A DNA stretch of 64,000 nucleotides from Nonomuraea sp. MG754425 (lineage in GTDB: Bacteria; Actinomycetota; Actinomycetes; Streptosporangiales; Streptosporangiaceae). The translations under genes were made by a program, and so were the position numbers. The stretch spans positions 1-64,000 of the forward strand of contig NZ_SSXE01000025.1 of the NCBI RefSeq assembly GCF_021699195.1, given 5' to 3'. Below the pieces are notes generated by a model. It worked only from the letters and a program-made list of their open reading frames with translations, ran no database searches and was not told the origin of the DNA. This document shows, piece after piece, positions 9,789-18,285 of this stretch (its first letter is position 1; the number at the start of each line of letters is the position of its first letter).

Positions 9789-10545
9789 GCCCGCCTCCAG
9801 TCGAACGCGCCCGGCCCCTGGTGCCGGTACTCCAGGCCCACGTGACCGCGGTAACCCGCCGCTTCCAGCCGCGCGAAGATCTCCGGGTACGGCATCCGCC
9901 CGCTCCCCGGCCGCCCCCTGCCGGGGTCGTCGGCGATCTGCACGTGCCCGAACCGGCCCGCGTGCCGGTCGATGAGCGCGAGCACGTCCTCGCCCATCCG
10001 GTGCAGGTGGTAGAGGTCGGCCAGGAACGCCACGTTGTCCCGGTCCACCCGGTCGATGAGCTCGAACGCCGCCTCCGACGACGTGATCGGGTAGAGCGGG
10101 TTGTCGTGGGAGTTCAGCGCCTCGACGACCACGGTCGCGCCGATGTCCCGCGCGGCGTCGGCCGCCCCGCGCAGGTTCGCCACCGCCAGGTCGGCGTCGG
10201 TGCCGGGGCCGTTGCCGTACAGCGCGTTGAGCACCGTGCAGCCGAGTTCGCCGGCCAGGCGCACGGCGACGTCGATGTTGGCCTGGAACCGGGCCGAGCC
10301 CCTGGGCCTGGCCAGCAGCCCGCGCTCGCCCGCCGCCATGTCGCCGGCGTCGAAGTTCAGCCCGGTCAGGCGTACGCCCGCGTCCTCGACGGCCCGGCGC
10401 AACTCCGCCAGCGCCACGCCGCCGGGGTCGGGGCCGTCGAACGGCCACCACAGCTCCACGGCGTCGAACCCGTGCTTGGCCGCCGCGGCCGGGCGCTCCA
10501 GCAGCGGCAGGTCCGTGAAGAGGATGGACAGGTTGACGGCGAACC

Positions 10546-10549
<4 letters not shown>
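9785..10549 (-). CDS. hyi: Hydroxypyruvate isomerase (TIM-barrel epimerase family)
   Basis: 254 aa. [19 protein letters not shown] is typical of Hyi, with the metal-site regions [34 protein letters not shown] and GLEYRH. It interconverts hydroxypyruvate and tartronate semialdehyde next to Gcl. The start at 10549 overlaps the sucD-like stop (ATGA). A much longer open frame exists upstream but is an artefact of GC bias over sucC/sucD. Confidence 0.92.
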
Positions 10550-11430
<881 letters not shown>

Positions 11431-12564
11431 TTACGCACCTGCCGCGAGTCTGGCCGCCATCTCGGCGGCGCCGTCCATGGTGGAGACCTGGCGTACCGCC
11501 GGGTGCCGGGCGTCGCTGAGGATGCGCCGGCCCACCTCGGCGTTGTTGCCGTCCAGCCGTACGACGATGGGCCGGCCGCGGCCACGCTCGCCGAGCAGTT
11601 CGAGCGCGGTGACGATGCCGTTGGCCACCGCGTCGCAGGTCGTGATGCCGCCGAAGACGTTGACCAGCACCGAGCGCACGTCGGGGTCGCCCAGGATGAT
11701 CTCCAGGCCGTCGGCCATGACCTGGGCGGACGCGCCGCCGCCGATGTCCAGGAAGTTCGCCGGGTCCGCGCCGGCGCCCGCCACCACGTCGAGCGTGCTC
11801 ATCACCAGCCCGGCGCCGTTGCCGATCACGCCGACCGTGCCGTCCAGCTTCACGTAGTTGAGCCCTTTGGCCCTGGCGCGGTCCTCCAGGCTGCCGGTGC
11901 GCTCGTCGTAGTCCTCCCAGGAGTGGCGGAAGGCCGCGTTGCCGTCGAGGGTGACCTTGCCGTCGAGCGCCACGATCCGCTGGTCGGTGGTGCAGATCAG
12001 CGGGTTCACCTCGACGAGCAGCGCGTCCTCCGCGACGAGCACCCGCCACAGCCGTTCCAGGACCTCGGCCGCCTGCTCGGGCAGGCCCGCCTTGGCCGCG
12101 AGCAGCCTGGCGGTGTCGGCGTCCACGCCCGCCACGGGGTCGATGGGCAGCTTCACGATGGCGTCGGGGTCGGTGGCGGCCAGTTCCTCGATCTCCATGC
12201 CGCCCTGGCCCGACACCATCGCCAGGAACCCGCCCTCGGCGCGGTCCACCAGGAAGGCCGCGTAGTACTCCTCGAACGGCACCGTCGCGGACTCCACCAG
12301 CACGCGGCGCGCGGTGTGCCCCTTGATGTCCATCCCGATGACCCGGGCGGCCTCCGCCTCGGCCGCGGCCGGGCCCGCCGCCGCCCTGATCCCGCCCGCC
12401 TTGCCCCGGCCGCCGGTCTTCACCTGGGCCTTGATGACGACGGGCGCGTTCAGCCCGGCCGCGATCGCGCGGGCCTCGGCCGGTGTGGCGGCGGTCCGGC
12501 CTGCGGGAACCGGGATCCCGTGACGCCCGAAGAGCTCCTTCGCCTGGTACTCGTACAGGTCCAT
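11431..12564 (-). CDS. sucC: ADP/GDP-forming CoA ligase, beta subunit (SucC-like)
   Basis: 377 aa. ATP-grasp N-terminus ([38 protein letters not shown]), metal/nucleotide residues around LLVEVNPLI, and the C-terminal ligase domain ([36 protein letters not shown]). AGGAGG lies just before the ATG at 12564. It is the first gene of the minus-strand glyoxylate operon and sits directly behind operator-like palindromes at 12581-12658. Confidence 0.88.
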   Translation of the reverse strand: MDLYEYQAKELFGRHGIPVPAGRTAATPAEARAIAAGLNAPVVIKAQVKTGGRGKAGGIRAAAGPAAAEAEAARVIGMDIKGHTARRVLVESATVPFEEYYAAFLVDRAEGGFLAMVSGQGGMEIEELAATDPDAIVKLPIDPVAGVDADTARLLAAKAGLPEQAAEVLERLWRVLVAEDALLVEVNPLICTTDQRIVALDGKVTLDGNAAFRHSWEDYDERTGSLEDRARAKGLNYVKLDGTVGVIGNGAGLVMSTLDVVAGAGADPANFLDIGGGASAQVMADGLEIILGDPDVRSVLVNVFGGITTCDAVANGIVTALELLGERGRGRPIVVRLDGNNAEVGRRILSDARHPAVRQVSTMDGAAEMAARLAAGA

Positions 12565-12580
12565 TCGAGCCTCCTTTGTA

Positions 12581-12599
12581 GACGGTATACCGTATGGAG
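12581..12599. promoter_or_regulatory. Operator-like palindrome 1 (ATAC-C-GTAT), sucC side
   Basis: ATACCGTAT at 12587-12595 is a perfect inverted repeat with a 1-base centre, and overlaps GGTATACC (12584-12591), itself palindromic. It lies 17-23 bases before the sucC-like start. The layout matches sites bound by FCD-subfamily GntR regulators, and a GntR/FCD gene is 1.5 kb away. Confidence 0.65.
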
Positions 12600-12643
12600 T
12601 ATCCTTCGTCTAGGGTCTCGACAGGCCGTCTGGTGCGGGATAT

Positions 12644-12658
12644 TCCATACAGTATGGA
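12644..12658. promoter_or_regulatory. Operator-like palindrome 2 (TCCATAC-A-GTATGGA), transporter side
   Basis: A perfect 7+1+7 inverted repeat. It overlaps the proposed start codon of the transporter (ATG at 12654). With site 1 it brackets the divergent sucC/transporter promoter region, so one repressor dimer at each site could shut both directions. Confidence 0.7.
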
Positions 12659-13988
12659 GAATGCAATCAGGGATTGGCGGGGCCGGCCGTACCGCCCCGG
12701 GCCCGTCCCGGCCGACCGCACCCGCATGTTCCGGCTGGCGCTGGCCGCGATGGCGGCGATCAGCCCGCTCCAGTACGGCTTCGCCGCCCTGCTCACCGGG
12801 CAGGACGGCGGGCTGACCCTGCTGACGGTCTGGATCGCCTGCCAGGCCGCCGGCGCCCTGCCCGCGCTCCACCTCGTCAGACGGCGGCGGCTCGGCGTGC
12901 GCGCCTGCCTGGCGGCCGGAGCCGCCCTGTCCGGCCTCGGCCTGGCCACGGCCGCCCTGGCCGTCCCCGCCGTTGCCCCAGTCGCGGGGGCCGCGGTCGC
13001 CGGGGTCTCCCCGCCTGCGGGAGGCGATCCGGCGGCGCTGCTCTCCGCCGGCGGGCTCCTCGCGCTCATCGGTTACGCCGTGCTCGGCGGGCTGGGCGCG
13101 GGCCTGGTCTACGGGGTCTGCGGCGAGGTCGTCTCCTCCTGGTATCCCGAACGGCCCGCCGCCCGCGTCGGCCTCATCACCGGCGCCTTCGGCTACGGGG
13201 CCGTGCCCCTGCTGCTCTGGGCGGGGATCGCCCCGGGCACGACCCCGGTCGCCTTCCTGGCCTGCGCCGCGCTCGCCACCGCCGTCATCGCGACCGCCGC
13301 CCGCCGCCTCCGGCTGCCGCCGCCTCTGTGGTGGCCCGGCGACGTGGACCCGCGCACCCACGCCCTGGACGCGGCCCGGCTGCGCACCTCCCCCGAGGCC
13401 GTCAAGCAGTTCGGGCTCGCGCAGGCCCTGCGCACGCGCACGCTTCCGGCGCTCGCCTTGATGCTGGTGTGCGCGGGCGCGGTCTCGGTGTTCGACGTGA
13501 TCGTGGTGGCGGGCACCGGCGCGTGGGGCGCGGTGGCCCTGCTCGTGGCGCTCAACGGCGCGGGCCGCTCGGCGGCGATGCGGGCGGCGGAGCAGTTCGG
13601 CCGCCGGCGGGTCCTGGCCGCCGTCTTCGGCTCGCTCGCCCTGGGCCAGATCCTGCTGGCGGTGGCCGTCCAGAACGCGCACGAGGGGGCCGGCGCGGGG
13701 CCGCTGCTGTGGCTGGGGGCGCTGGCGGCCGGGCTGGGCGGCGGGGCCTTCTACCCGCTGCTCGCCAGCCTCGTCCGCGAACTGTTCGGCACCGAGCGGG
13801 CCACCGAGATCCACGCCGTCGTCTACAGCGCCAAGGCCCTGGCCGGCGTGCTGGCGGCGGGCCTGGCCCTCACCGCGCTGACGGCCCCCGGCGGAGCACT
13901 CCTGGCCGCCGCCGCGCTGGCGGCGTTGCCGGCCCTGGCCACGCCGCGCCTGCGCATCCCGGGACTGCCCGCCACCATCCCGCTGTGA
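12654..13988 (+). CDS. MFS transporter of the oxalate/formate antiporter (OFA) type
   Basis: About 444 aa with 11-12 hydrophobic segments. The segment GGLGAGLVYGVCGEVVSSWYPERPAARVGL (here in two parts, GGLGAGLVYGVCGEVV and SSWYPERPAARVGL) resembles the OFA-family signature between helices 4 and 5. OFA carriers exchange oxalate for formate or import dicarboxylates. Start choice is uncertain: ATG 12654 lies inside an operator-like palindrome, ATG 12594 is further upstream, and ATG 12726 would begin just before helix 1. Divergent from the glyoxylate operon and co-oriented with the GntR gene. Confidence 0.75.
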   Translation: MENAIRDWRGRPYRPGPVPADRTRMFRLALAAMAAISPLQYGFAALLTGQDGGLTLLTVWIACQAAGALPALHLVRRRRLGVRACLAAGAALSGLGLATAALAVPAVAPVAGAAVAGVSPPAGGDPAALLSAGGLLALIGYAVLGGLGAGLVYGVCGEVVSSWYPERPAARVGLITGAFGYGAVPLLLWAGIAPGTTPVAFLACAALATAVIATAARRLRLPPPLWWPGDVDPRTHALDAARLRTSPEAVKQFGLAQALRTRTLPALALMLVCAGAVSVFDVIVVAGTGAWGAVALLVALNGAGRSAAMRAAEQFGRRRVLAAVFGSLALGQILLAVAVQNAHEGAGAGPLLWLGALAAGLGGGAFYPLLASLVRELFGTERATEIHAVVYSAKALAGVLAAGLALTALTAPGGALLAAAALAALPALATPRLRIPGLPATIPL

Positions 13989-14080
13989 CAGCGTCGCGCC
14001 CCGCGAGACGACCCTCTGTCACACAGGCCGCCACGACGCGACGCTCTGTGACGAGGCTCACGGCCGGAAAGAACCCCTGG

Positions 14081-14096
14081 ACGGTATGCTGTAGGC
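14081..14096. promoter_or_regulatory. Degenerate ATAC-N-GTAT site upstream of the GntR gene
   Basis: GGTATGCTGTAGG resembles the perfect sites elsewhere in the island (GGTATACCGTATG) with a few mismatches. It lies about 45 bases before the GntR start and could serve weak autoregulation. Alone it would not be convincing. Confidence 0.35.
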
Positions 14097-14139
14097 AGTC
14101 GACGAAAAACCAAATGCGCCTATTCCTGGAGACTTGACC

Positions 14140-14877
14140 ATGTTGCTGTCGGATCAGGCCGGTCAGACGGCGGCCGCCAAGATTCCCCGCCCCGCCACGC
14201 TCCGGGAGAGCGTGATCGAGGCTATCCAAGAGCTCATCGTCTCCGGCCAGCTCAAGCCCGGTCAGCACCTCGTGGAGAGCGAGCTGGCCGAGCTGCTCGG
14301 AGTCTCCAGGCAGCCCGTACGCGAGGCGCTCCAGCAGCTCAGCGGCGAGGGCTGGGTCGATCTCCACCCGGGCCAGGGCGCGTTCGTGCACGTGCCCACG
14401 CTGGAGGAGGCCGATCAGCTCCTCGCGGTCCGCACGCTGCTGGAGACCGAGTCCGCCAGGCTCGCCGCGCAGCACGCCGGCGAGGACGGCGTACGGCGGC
14501 TGCGCGTCCTTTGCGAGCGCGGCATCGCCGCCGTCCGCTCCGACGACGTGGACGACGCCGTGGCGACCAACTCCGAGCTGCACGCCCTGGTCACCGACCT
14601 GTCGGGCAACAAGGTGCTGGCCGAGCTGGCCTCCCAGGTGGCCCGGCGGGTGCGCTGGTACCACACGCCGGTGGCCCGCCAGCGCGGCATGGCCTCGTGG
14701 GACGAGCACAAGGCGCTGATCGACGCCATCGAGGCGGGCGACGAGCGCCGGGCCGCCAAGATCATGCGCGAGCACACCGAGCACACCCGGGCCTCCTACA
14801 TGGAACAGCGGGAGAACGAGCCGCTGGAGCCCGCCCCCAAGCCGGTGCGCCGCCGCCGGCCCCGGCAGCTCGGTTGA
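14140..14877 (+). CDS. GntR-family regulator, FadR/FCD subfamily
   Basis: 245 aa from ATG 14140 with GGAG 8 bases upstream. Winged helix at residues about 20-88 (LRESVIEAIQELIVSGQLKPGQHL, split by function, then LAELLGVSRQPVREALQQL) and an all-helical FCD ligand domain with the metal/acid-binding pattern (...NSELHALVTDLSGN..., HKALIDAIEAGDERRAAKIMREH). FCD proteins usually sense small organic acids. As the only dedicated regulator in the island and near the palindromes at 12.6, 23.4, 24.6 and 25.7 kb, it is the obvious candidate regulator of oxalate/glyoxylate genes. Confidence 0.93.
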   Translation: MLLSDQAGQTAAAKIPRPATLRESVIEAIQELIVSGQLKPGQHLVESELAELLGVSRQPVREALQQLSGEGWVDLHPGQGAFVHVPTLEEADQLLAVRTLLETESARLAAQHAGEDGVRRLRVLCERGIAAVRSDDVDDAVATNSELHALVTDLSGNKVLAELASQVARRVRWYHTPVARQRGMASWDEHKALIDAIEAGDERRAAKIMREHTEHTRASYMEQRENEPLEPAPKPVRRRRPRQLG

Positions 14878-14957
14878 CGCGACCGTCACACAAGGCCACC
14901 CGCTCCGAAACACCCCAGGTGGAGGGTGGGAGCCAGACCGATCGGAGGTGCATGACC

Positions 14958-15146
14958 ATGAAGGCGTTCATCCGCTTTCTCCTCGGTGATCCCCTGGGCC
15001 AGGCGGCGGACGGCCGGGCCATGGGCATCGGCCTGAACGCCGCGCTCAGGAAGCACTACTCGGCCGACGACGCCGAGCACTACCTGCGGCAGTGGAGCTC
15101 CGGCCACGACGTGCGAAGAGCCCGCGGCACCGAACCGCGGCACTGA
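14958..15146 (+). CDS. Small hypothetical protein
   Basis: 62 aa (MKAFIRFLLGDPLGQAADGRAMGIGLNAALRKHYSADDAEHYLRQWSSG...). CGGAGG lies 9 bases before ATG 14958; another ATG at 14952 is too close to it. The N-terminal ten residues are hydrophobic, the middle is helix-like and amphipathic, and the end is basic. No family recognised. It follows the GntR gene by 80 bases. Confidence 0.6.
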   Translation: MKAFIRFLLGDPLGQAADGRAMGIGLNAALRKHYSADDAEHYLRQWSSGHDVRRARGTEPRH

Positions 15147-15230
15147 GAGACGAGACGAAGCCACGACGTCGAGCCGCGGCAGGGAGCGGCCACCCCGGAG
15201 GGCAGCCGCCGGCCCCGCGCGCGGCCCGGT

Positions 15231-16214
15231 TCAACGATCCGCGGTCTCCGGCTCCTTCGCCTTCCTGGCATCGCGGGCCGACTTGAGCAGGCTCAGCACC
15301 GTCGTGACGGCGAGGGTGCCGATGATGACCCCGAGCGAGACCATGATCGGGATCTCCGGCGCCCACGACACCCCGTCGTGGTGCAGGGCCTCGAGGATCA
15401 GCTTCACGCCGATGAAGGCCAGCACCACCGACAGGCCCTTGCTCAGGTAGACCAGCCGGTCGAGCAGGCCGCCGAGGAGGAAGAACAACTGCCGCAGCCC
15501 CATGAGGGCGAAGGCGTTGGCGGTGAAGACCAGGTAGGGCTCCTTGGTGAGGCCGAAGATGGCCGGGATCGAGTCCAGCGCGAACAGCAGGTCGGTGGTC
15601 CCGATGGCGACCATCACGATCAGCATCGGGGTGACCATCCGGCGGCCGTGGTGCACGGTGAGGCGGGCGCCGTGATAGGTGTCCGTCGTCGGCAGCACCC
15701 GGCGCACCGTGCGCAGGGCGATGTTCTCGGAGAACTCCGCCCCCTCCTCCTCGCTGCCGACCAGCTTCCACGCGGTGTAGACGAGGAACGCGCCGAAAAC
15801 GTAGAAGAGCCAGTCGAACCTGGTGACCGCCTCGGCTCCGGCGGCGATGAAGCCGCCGCGCATGAGCAGCGCCAGGATGATGCCGATGAGCAGCACCTTC
15901 TGCCGGTACTGCCGCGGCACCTGGAACCGGCTCATGATCAGCAGGAAGACGAACAGGTTGTCCACGCTGAGCGAGTACTCGGTGATCCACCCGGCGAAGA
16001 ACTCCCCGCCGTGCGCGGGCCCCGAGAGCAGCAGCAGCCCGACGCCGAAGCCCACGGCCAGCGCCACGTAGAACGAGACCCAGGCCACGCACTCCTTGAA
16101 GCTGGGTTCGTGCGGGTTGCGGGCCACGAGCCAGAAGTCGAACGCGAGCACCACGCAGAAACCGCCGATGGTGGCGGCCCAGATCCAGAACGGCAGCTCC
16201 ATGGCCGGGACCAT
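15231..16214 (-). CDS. TerC-family integral membrane protein
   Basis: 327 aa with about nine membrane segments. Family motifs: FVLAFDFWLVARNPHEPSFKE-type loop (seen as WLVARNPHEPSFKECV), SVDNLFVFLLIMSRFQVP, and FALDSIPAIFGLTKEPYLVF. The acidic residues in SVDNLF and FALDSIPA are the proposed metal site; TerC/Alx relatives export Mn2+ or help metalate exported proteins. The ATG directly follows the upstream stop (TAGATG) with AAGGGGG before it. It is the last gene behind the Nramp relative and its partner, pointing to a divalent-metal role. Confidence 0.92.
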   Translation of the reverse strand: MVPAMELPFWIWAATIGGFCVVLAFDFWLVARNPHEPSFKECVAWVSFYVALAVGFGVGLLLLSGPAHGGEFFAGWITEYSLSVDNLFVFLLIMSRFQVPRQYRQKVLLIGIILALLMRGGFIAAGAEAVTRFDWLFYVFGAFLVYTAWKLVGSEEEGAEFSENIALRTVRRVLPTTDTYHGARLTVHHGRRMVTPMLIVMVAIGTTDLLFALDSIPAIFGLTKEPYLVFTANAFALMGLRQLFFLLGGLLDRLVYLSKGLSVVLAFIGVKLILEALHHDGVSWAPEIPIMVSLGVIIGTLAVTTVLSLLKSARDARKAKEPETADR

Positions 16215-16715
16215 CTACGCGTCCCCCTTCCGGGGCCTTTTCCGGGTGCGCATGAGCCGGGCGAAGCGCACGTACTTGTCGAGCAGGTCCTGGGCGAGCG
16301 GGTTGTCGCCGGCCACGCGCATCAGCCAGTGCGGCATGACCCTCTCGTGCAGCCAGAGGAAGCCGATCGCGAAACCGAGGGCGATCATCGCCTGGTAGGC
16401 CAGGAACGCGGGCACGCCCTCGATGAGCCCACCCGTGGGGGCCGCGATCTCCTGTGTCAGCCGGGACACCGGGAAGGCGGCCATCCAGTACAGGCCGATC
16501 GGCCCGAAGGTCCCCGGGCGGAAGACGTTGTGACCGAGCAGCATGCCGTACAGGCCGCCGAAGAGCGCCAGCGGCGTGGCGAGTGCCAGCGCCGCCAGCG
16601 CCGCCATCGCGGTGGGCTGCCCCGCGAACAGGGTCAGCCCACCGGCCATGGCTCCGGCGACGGCTCCGATCGACGCCCCTGGCAGGGCGAGTTCGAGGCT
16701 GTGCCGTCCGATCAT
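16215..16715 (-). CDS. Hypothetical membrane protein, partner of the Nramp relative
   Basis: 166 aa. Four hydrophobic segments (about 12-30, 36-58, 68-85, 98-122) and a basic cytosolic tail (RFARLMRTRKRPRKGDA). Its ATG overlaps the Nramp stop (ATGA) and its stop touches terC, so it is translated between them. I do not recognise a family. An accessory subunit of the transporter is the simplest reading. Confidence 0.8.
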   Translation of the reverse strand: MIGRHSLELALPGASIGAVAGAMAGGLTLFAGQPTAMAALAALALATPLALFGGLYGMLLGHNVFRPGTFGPIGLYWMAAFPVSRLTQEIAAPTGGLIEGVPAFLAYQAMIALGFAIGFLWLHERVMPHWLMRVAGDNPLAQDLLDKYVRFARLMRTRKRPRKGDA

Positions 16716-18205
16716 CAGCCCACGACCACGCCGTAGGCGAACAGGCTGTAGAAGAGCATGCCGAGATAGAAGACCGCGCCGAAGCCGATGATCGCGTTCG
16801 ACCACCATCTCGGCCTGATCGGCTTGGGCAGCATGCGGTTGTTCACCAGGAGCAGCGTCACGCAGTACGCGCCCATGGCGAACGTGGACAGGAACGCCAG
16901 CGTGTCGAGGATGCCGCTGGGCCCGTCGGCGGGTCCGAAGAGCAGGATCAGGATCCCGAACAGGATCACGCCCCACAGGAAGACGCCGTACAGGCGCGAC
17001 ATGCCGAGCTTGCGGGTCTTGGGGATGAAGTGGAAGGTCATGTCGGCCTGGCCGCGCGAGAACGAGTCGAACAGCCCCAGCGTCGCGTTCAGGCCGATCA
17101 GCGCGATGAACCCGAGGAACACGACCCCGAGAACCGAACTGCCCGCCGAGGAGACGGCGTTGGACATCGCGGTCAGCGCCACCTCCCGGTCGTCGCCCTG
17201 GATGACCTGTCGTACGCCCGGGTCGATCCGCACCGCGGCCTGCGCGATCACCGTGAAGGAGATCGTGACGAGCATGGTGATGCCCCAGAACAGCAGCAGC
17301 GCGTCGAACGTGACCCAGCGCCGCCAGCCCTTCCACTTGGCCATCTCGGCCGGGTCCTCGGTGTCGAACATGAACCCGTGGGTGGGCCGCTCCTCCTCCT
17401 CGCCCGCGTGCCGCAGCCCGCGCACCTTCGGCTGGTGCACGCCCATGCCGGCGCCGGAGTCACGCAGGTGCAGCGTGTACCACATCTGCTGCATGCCCGA
17501 CGGGCCGGCGAAGGCGCAGGCGCCCACGATGACGGGGAACCAGGCGGCCGTGAGGGCCTGCGGCGGCAGGTAGCCGAAGGAGAACATGCCGGTGATCGTG
17601 GTGACCACGTCGCCCCAGGAGCCGACCATGGCCGCGATCACGGCGGTGCCCAGCACGAGCACGCCGATCAGCAGGGAGAGCACGCTCTCGAGCAGGTTGT
17701 AGATCACCTTGGCGAGGGTGAAGACCACGCCGACGACGATTAATCCGGTGATCGCCGTCACCATCCAGGGGATGCCGGTGACCTCCTCGAACGCCGCCGC
17801 CCCGGCCGACAGGTGGCCCGGCCAGATGTAGACGGCGATCGCCACGATGAAGAAGAACCACATCAGCGGCTTGAACACCCTGGCCGCGCCGGTGAAGATG
17901 CTCTCCCCCGTGGCCATGGCGTACCGGGCCATCTCCAGCATCACCACGGCCTGGAGGGTGACGCCGATCAGGAACAGCCACCTGATCTCGGGGCCGAACA
18001 GCAGCACCAGCCGCGGCCACATGTACGACTCGCCCATGCCCACGCCGAGCGCGACGAGAAAGACCGTCGGCCCGATGATGTGCACCGAGGGGGGCGCGTC
18101 GGGGAGCTTCCTGATGGGCATCGGCTCAAGCCGGCCCGCTTTCCATACTCGTTGATCCTCGACCGGCGGCGTGGCCGTCGCCGGTGGTGTGTTCGATGTG
18201 TCCAC
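16715..18205 (-). CDS. Nramp-family (SLC11-like) transporter lacking the canonical metal motifs
   Basis: 496 aa, about 11-12 membrane segments, starting at GTG 18205 behind AGGAGG. Overall it reads as an Nramp/APC-fold carrier. Classic Nramps have DPGN in helix 1 and MPHN in helix 6. Here helix 1 reads GVGMGESYMWPRL and helix 6 reads ACAFAGPSGMQQMWYT, so the usual Mn/Fe ligands are missing. It belongs to a divergent Nramp-related group whose substrate may be Mg2+, another ion, or not a metal. A long polar loop (DSGAGMGVHQPKVRGLRH...) splits helices 6 and 7. Confidence 0.85.
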   Translation of the reverse strand: MDTSNTPPATATPPVEDQRVWKAGRLEPMPIRKLPDAPPSVHIIGPTVFLVALGVGMGESYMWPRLVLLFGPEIRWLFLIGVTLQAVVMLEMARYAMATGESIFTGAARVFKPLMWFFFIVAIAVYIWPGHLSAGAAAFEEVTGIPWMVTAITGLIVVGVVFTLAKVIYNLLESVLSLLIGVLVLGTAVIAAMVGSWGDVVTTITGMFSFGYLPPQALTAAWFPVIVGACAFAGPSGMQQMWYTLHLRDSGAGMGVHQPKVRGLRHAGEEEERPTHGFMFDTEDPAEMAKWKGWRRWVTFDALLLFWGITMLVTISFTVIAQAAVRIDPGVRQVIQGDDREVALTAMSNAVSSAGSSVLGVVFLGFIALIGLNATLGLFDSFSRGQADMTFHFIPKTRKLGMSRLYGVFLWGVILFGILILLFGPADGPSGILDTLAFLSTFAMGAYCVTLLLVNNRMLPKPIRPRWWSNAIIGFGAVFYLGMLFYSLFAYGVVVG

Positions 18206-18285
18206 CTTCGGACCTCCTGGGGGGTGTGTTGCCTTCCTCTGCGCCCCGAATTGCCCCCTCGCCCGGCGCTGCTGGAACTCGGCTC

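Noticed and set aside
13989-14139. Repeated CTCTGTSAC words between the transporter and the GntR gene
   Set aside because: Short near-repeats that could form weak stems, but too irregular to call an operator or terminator.
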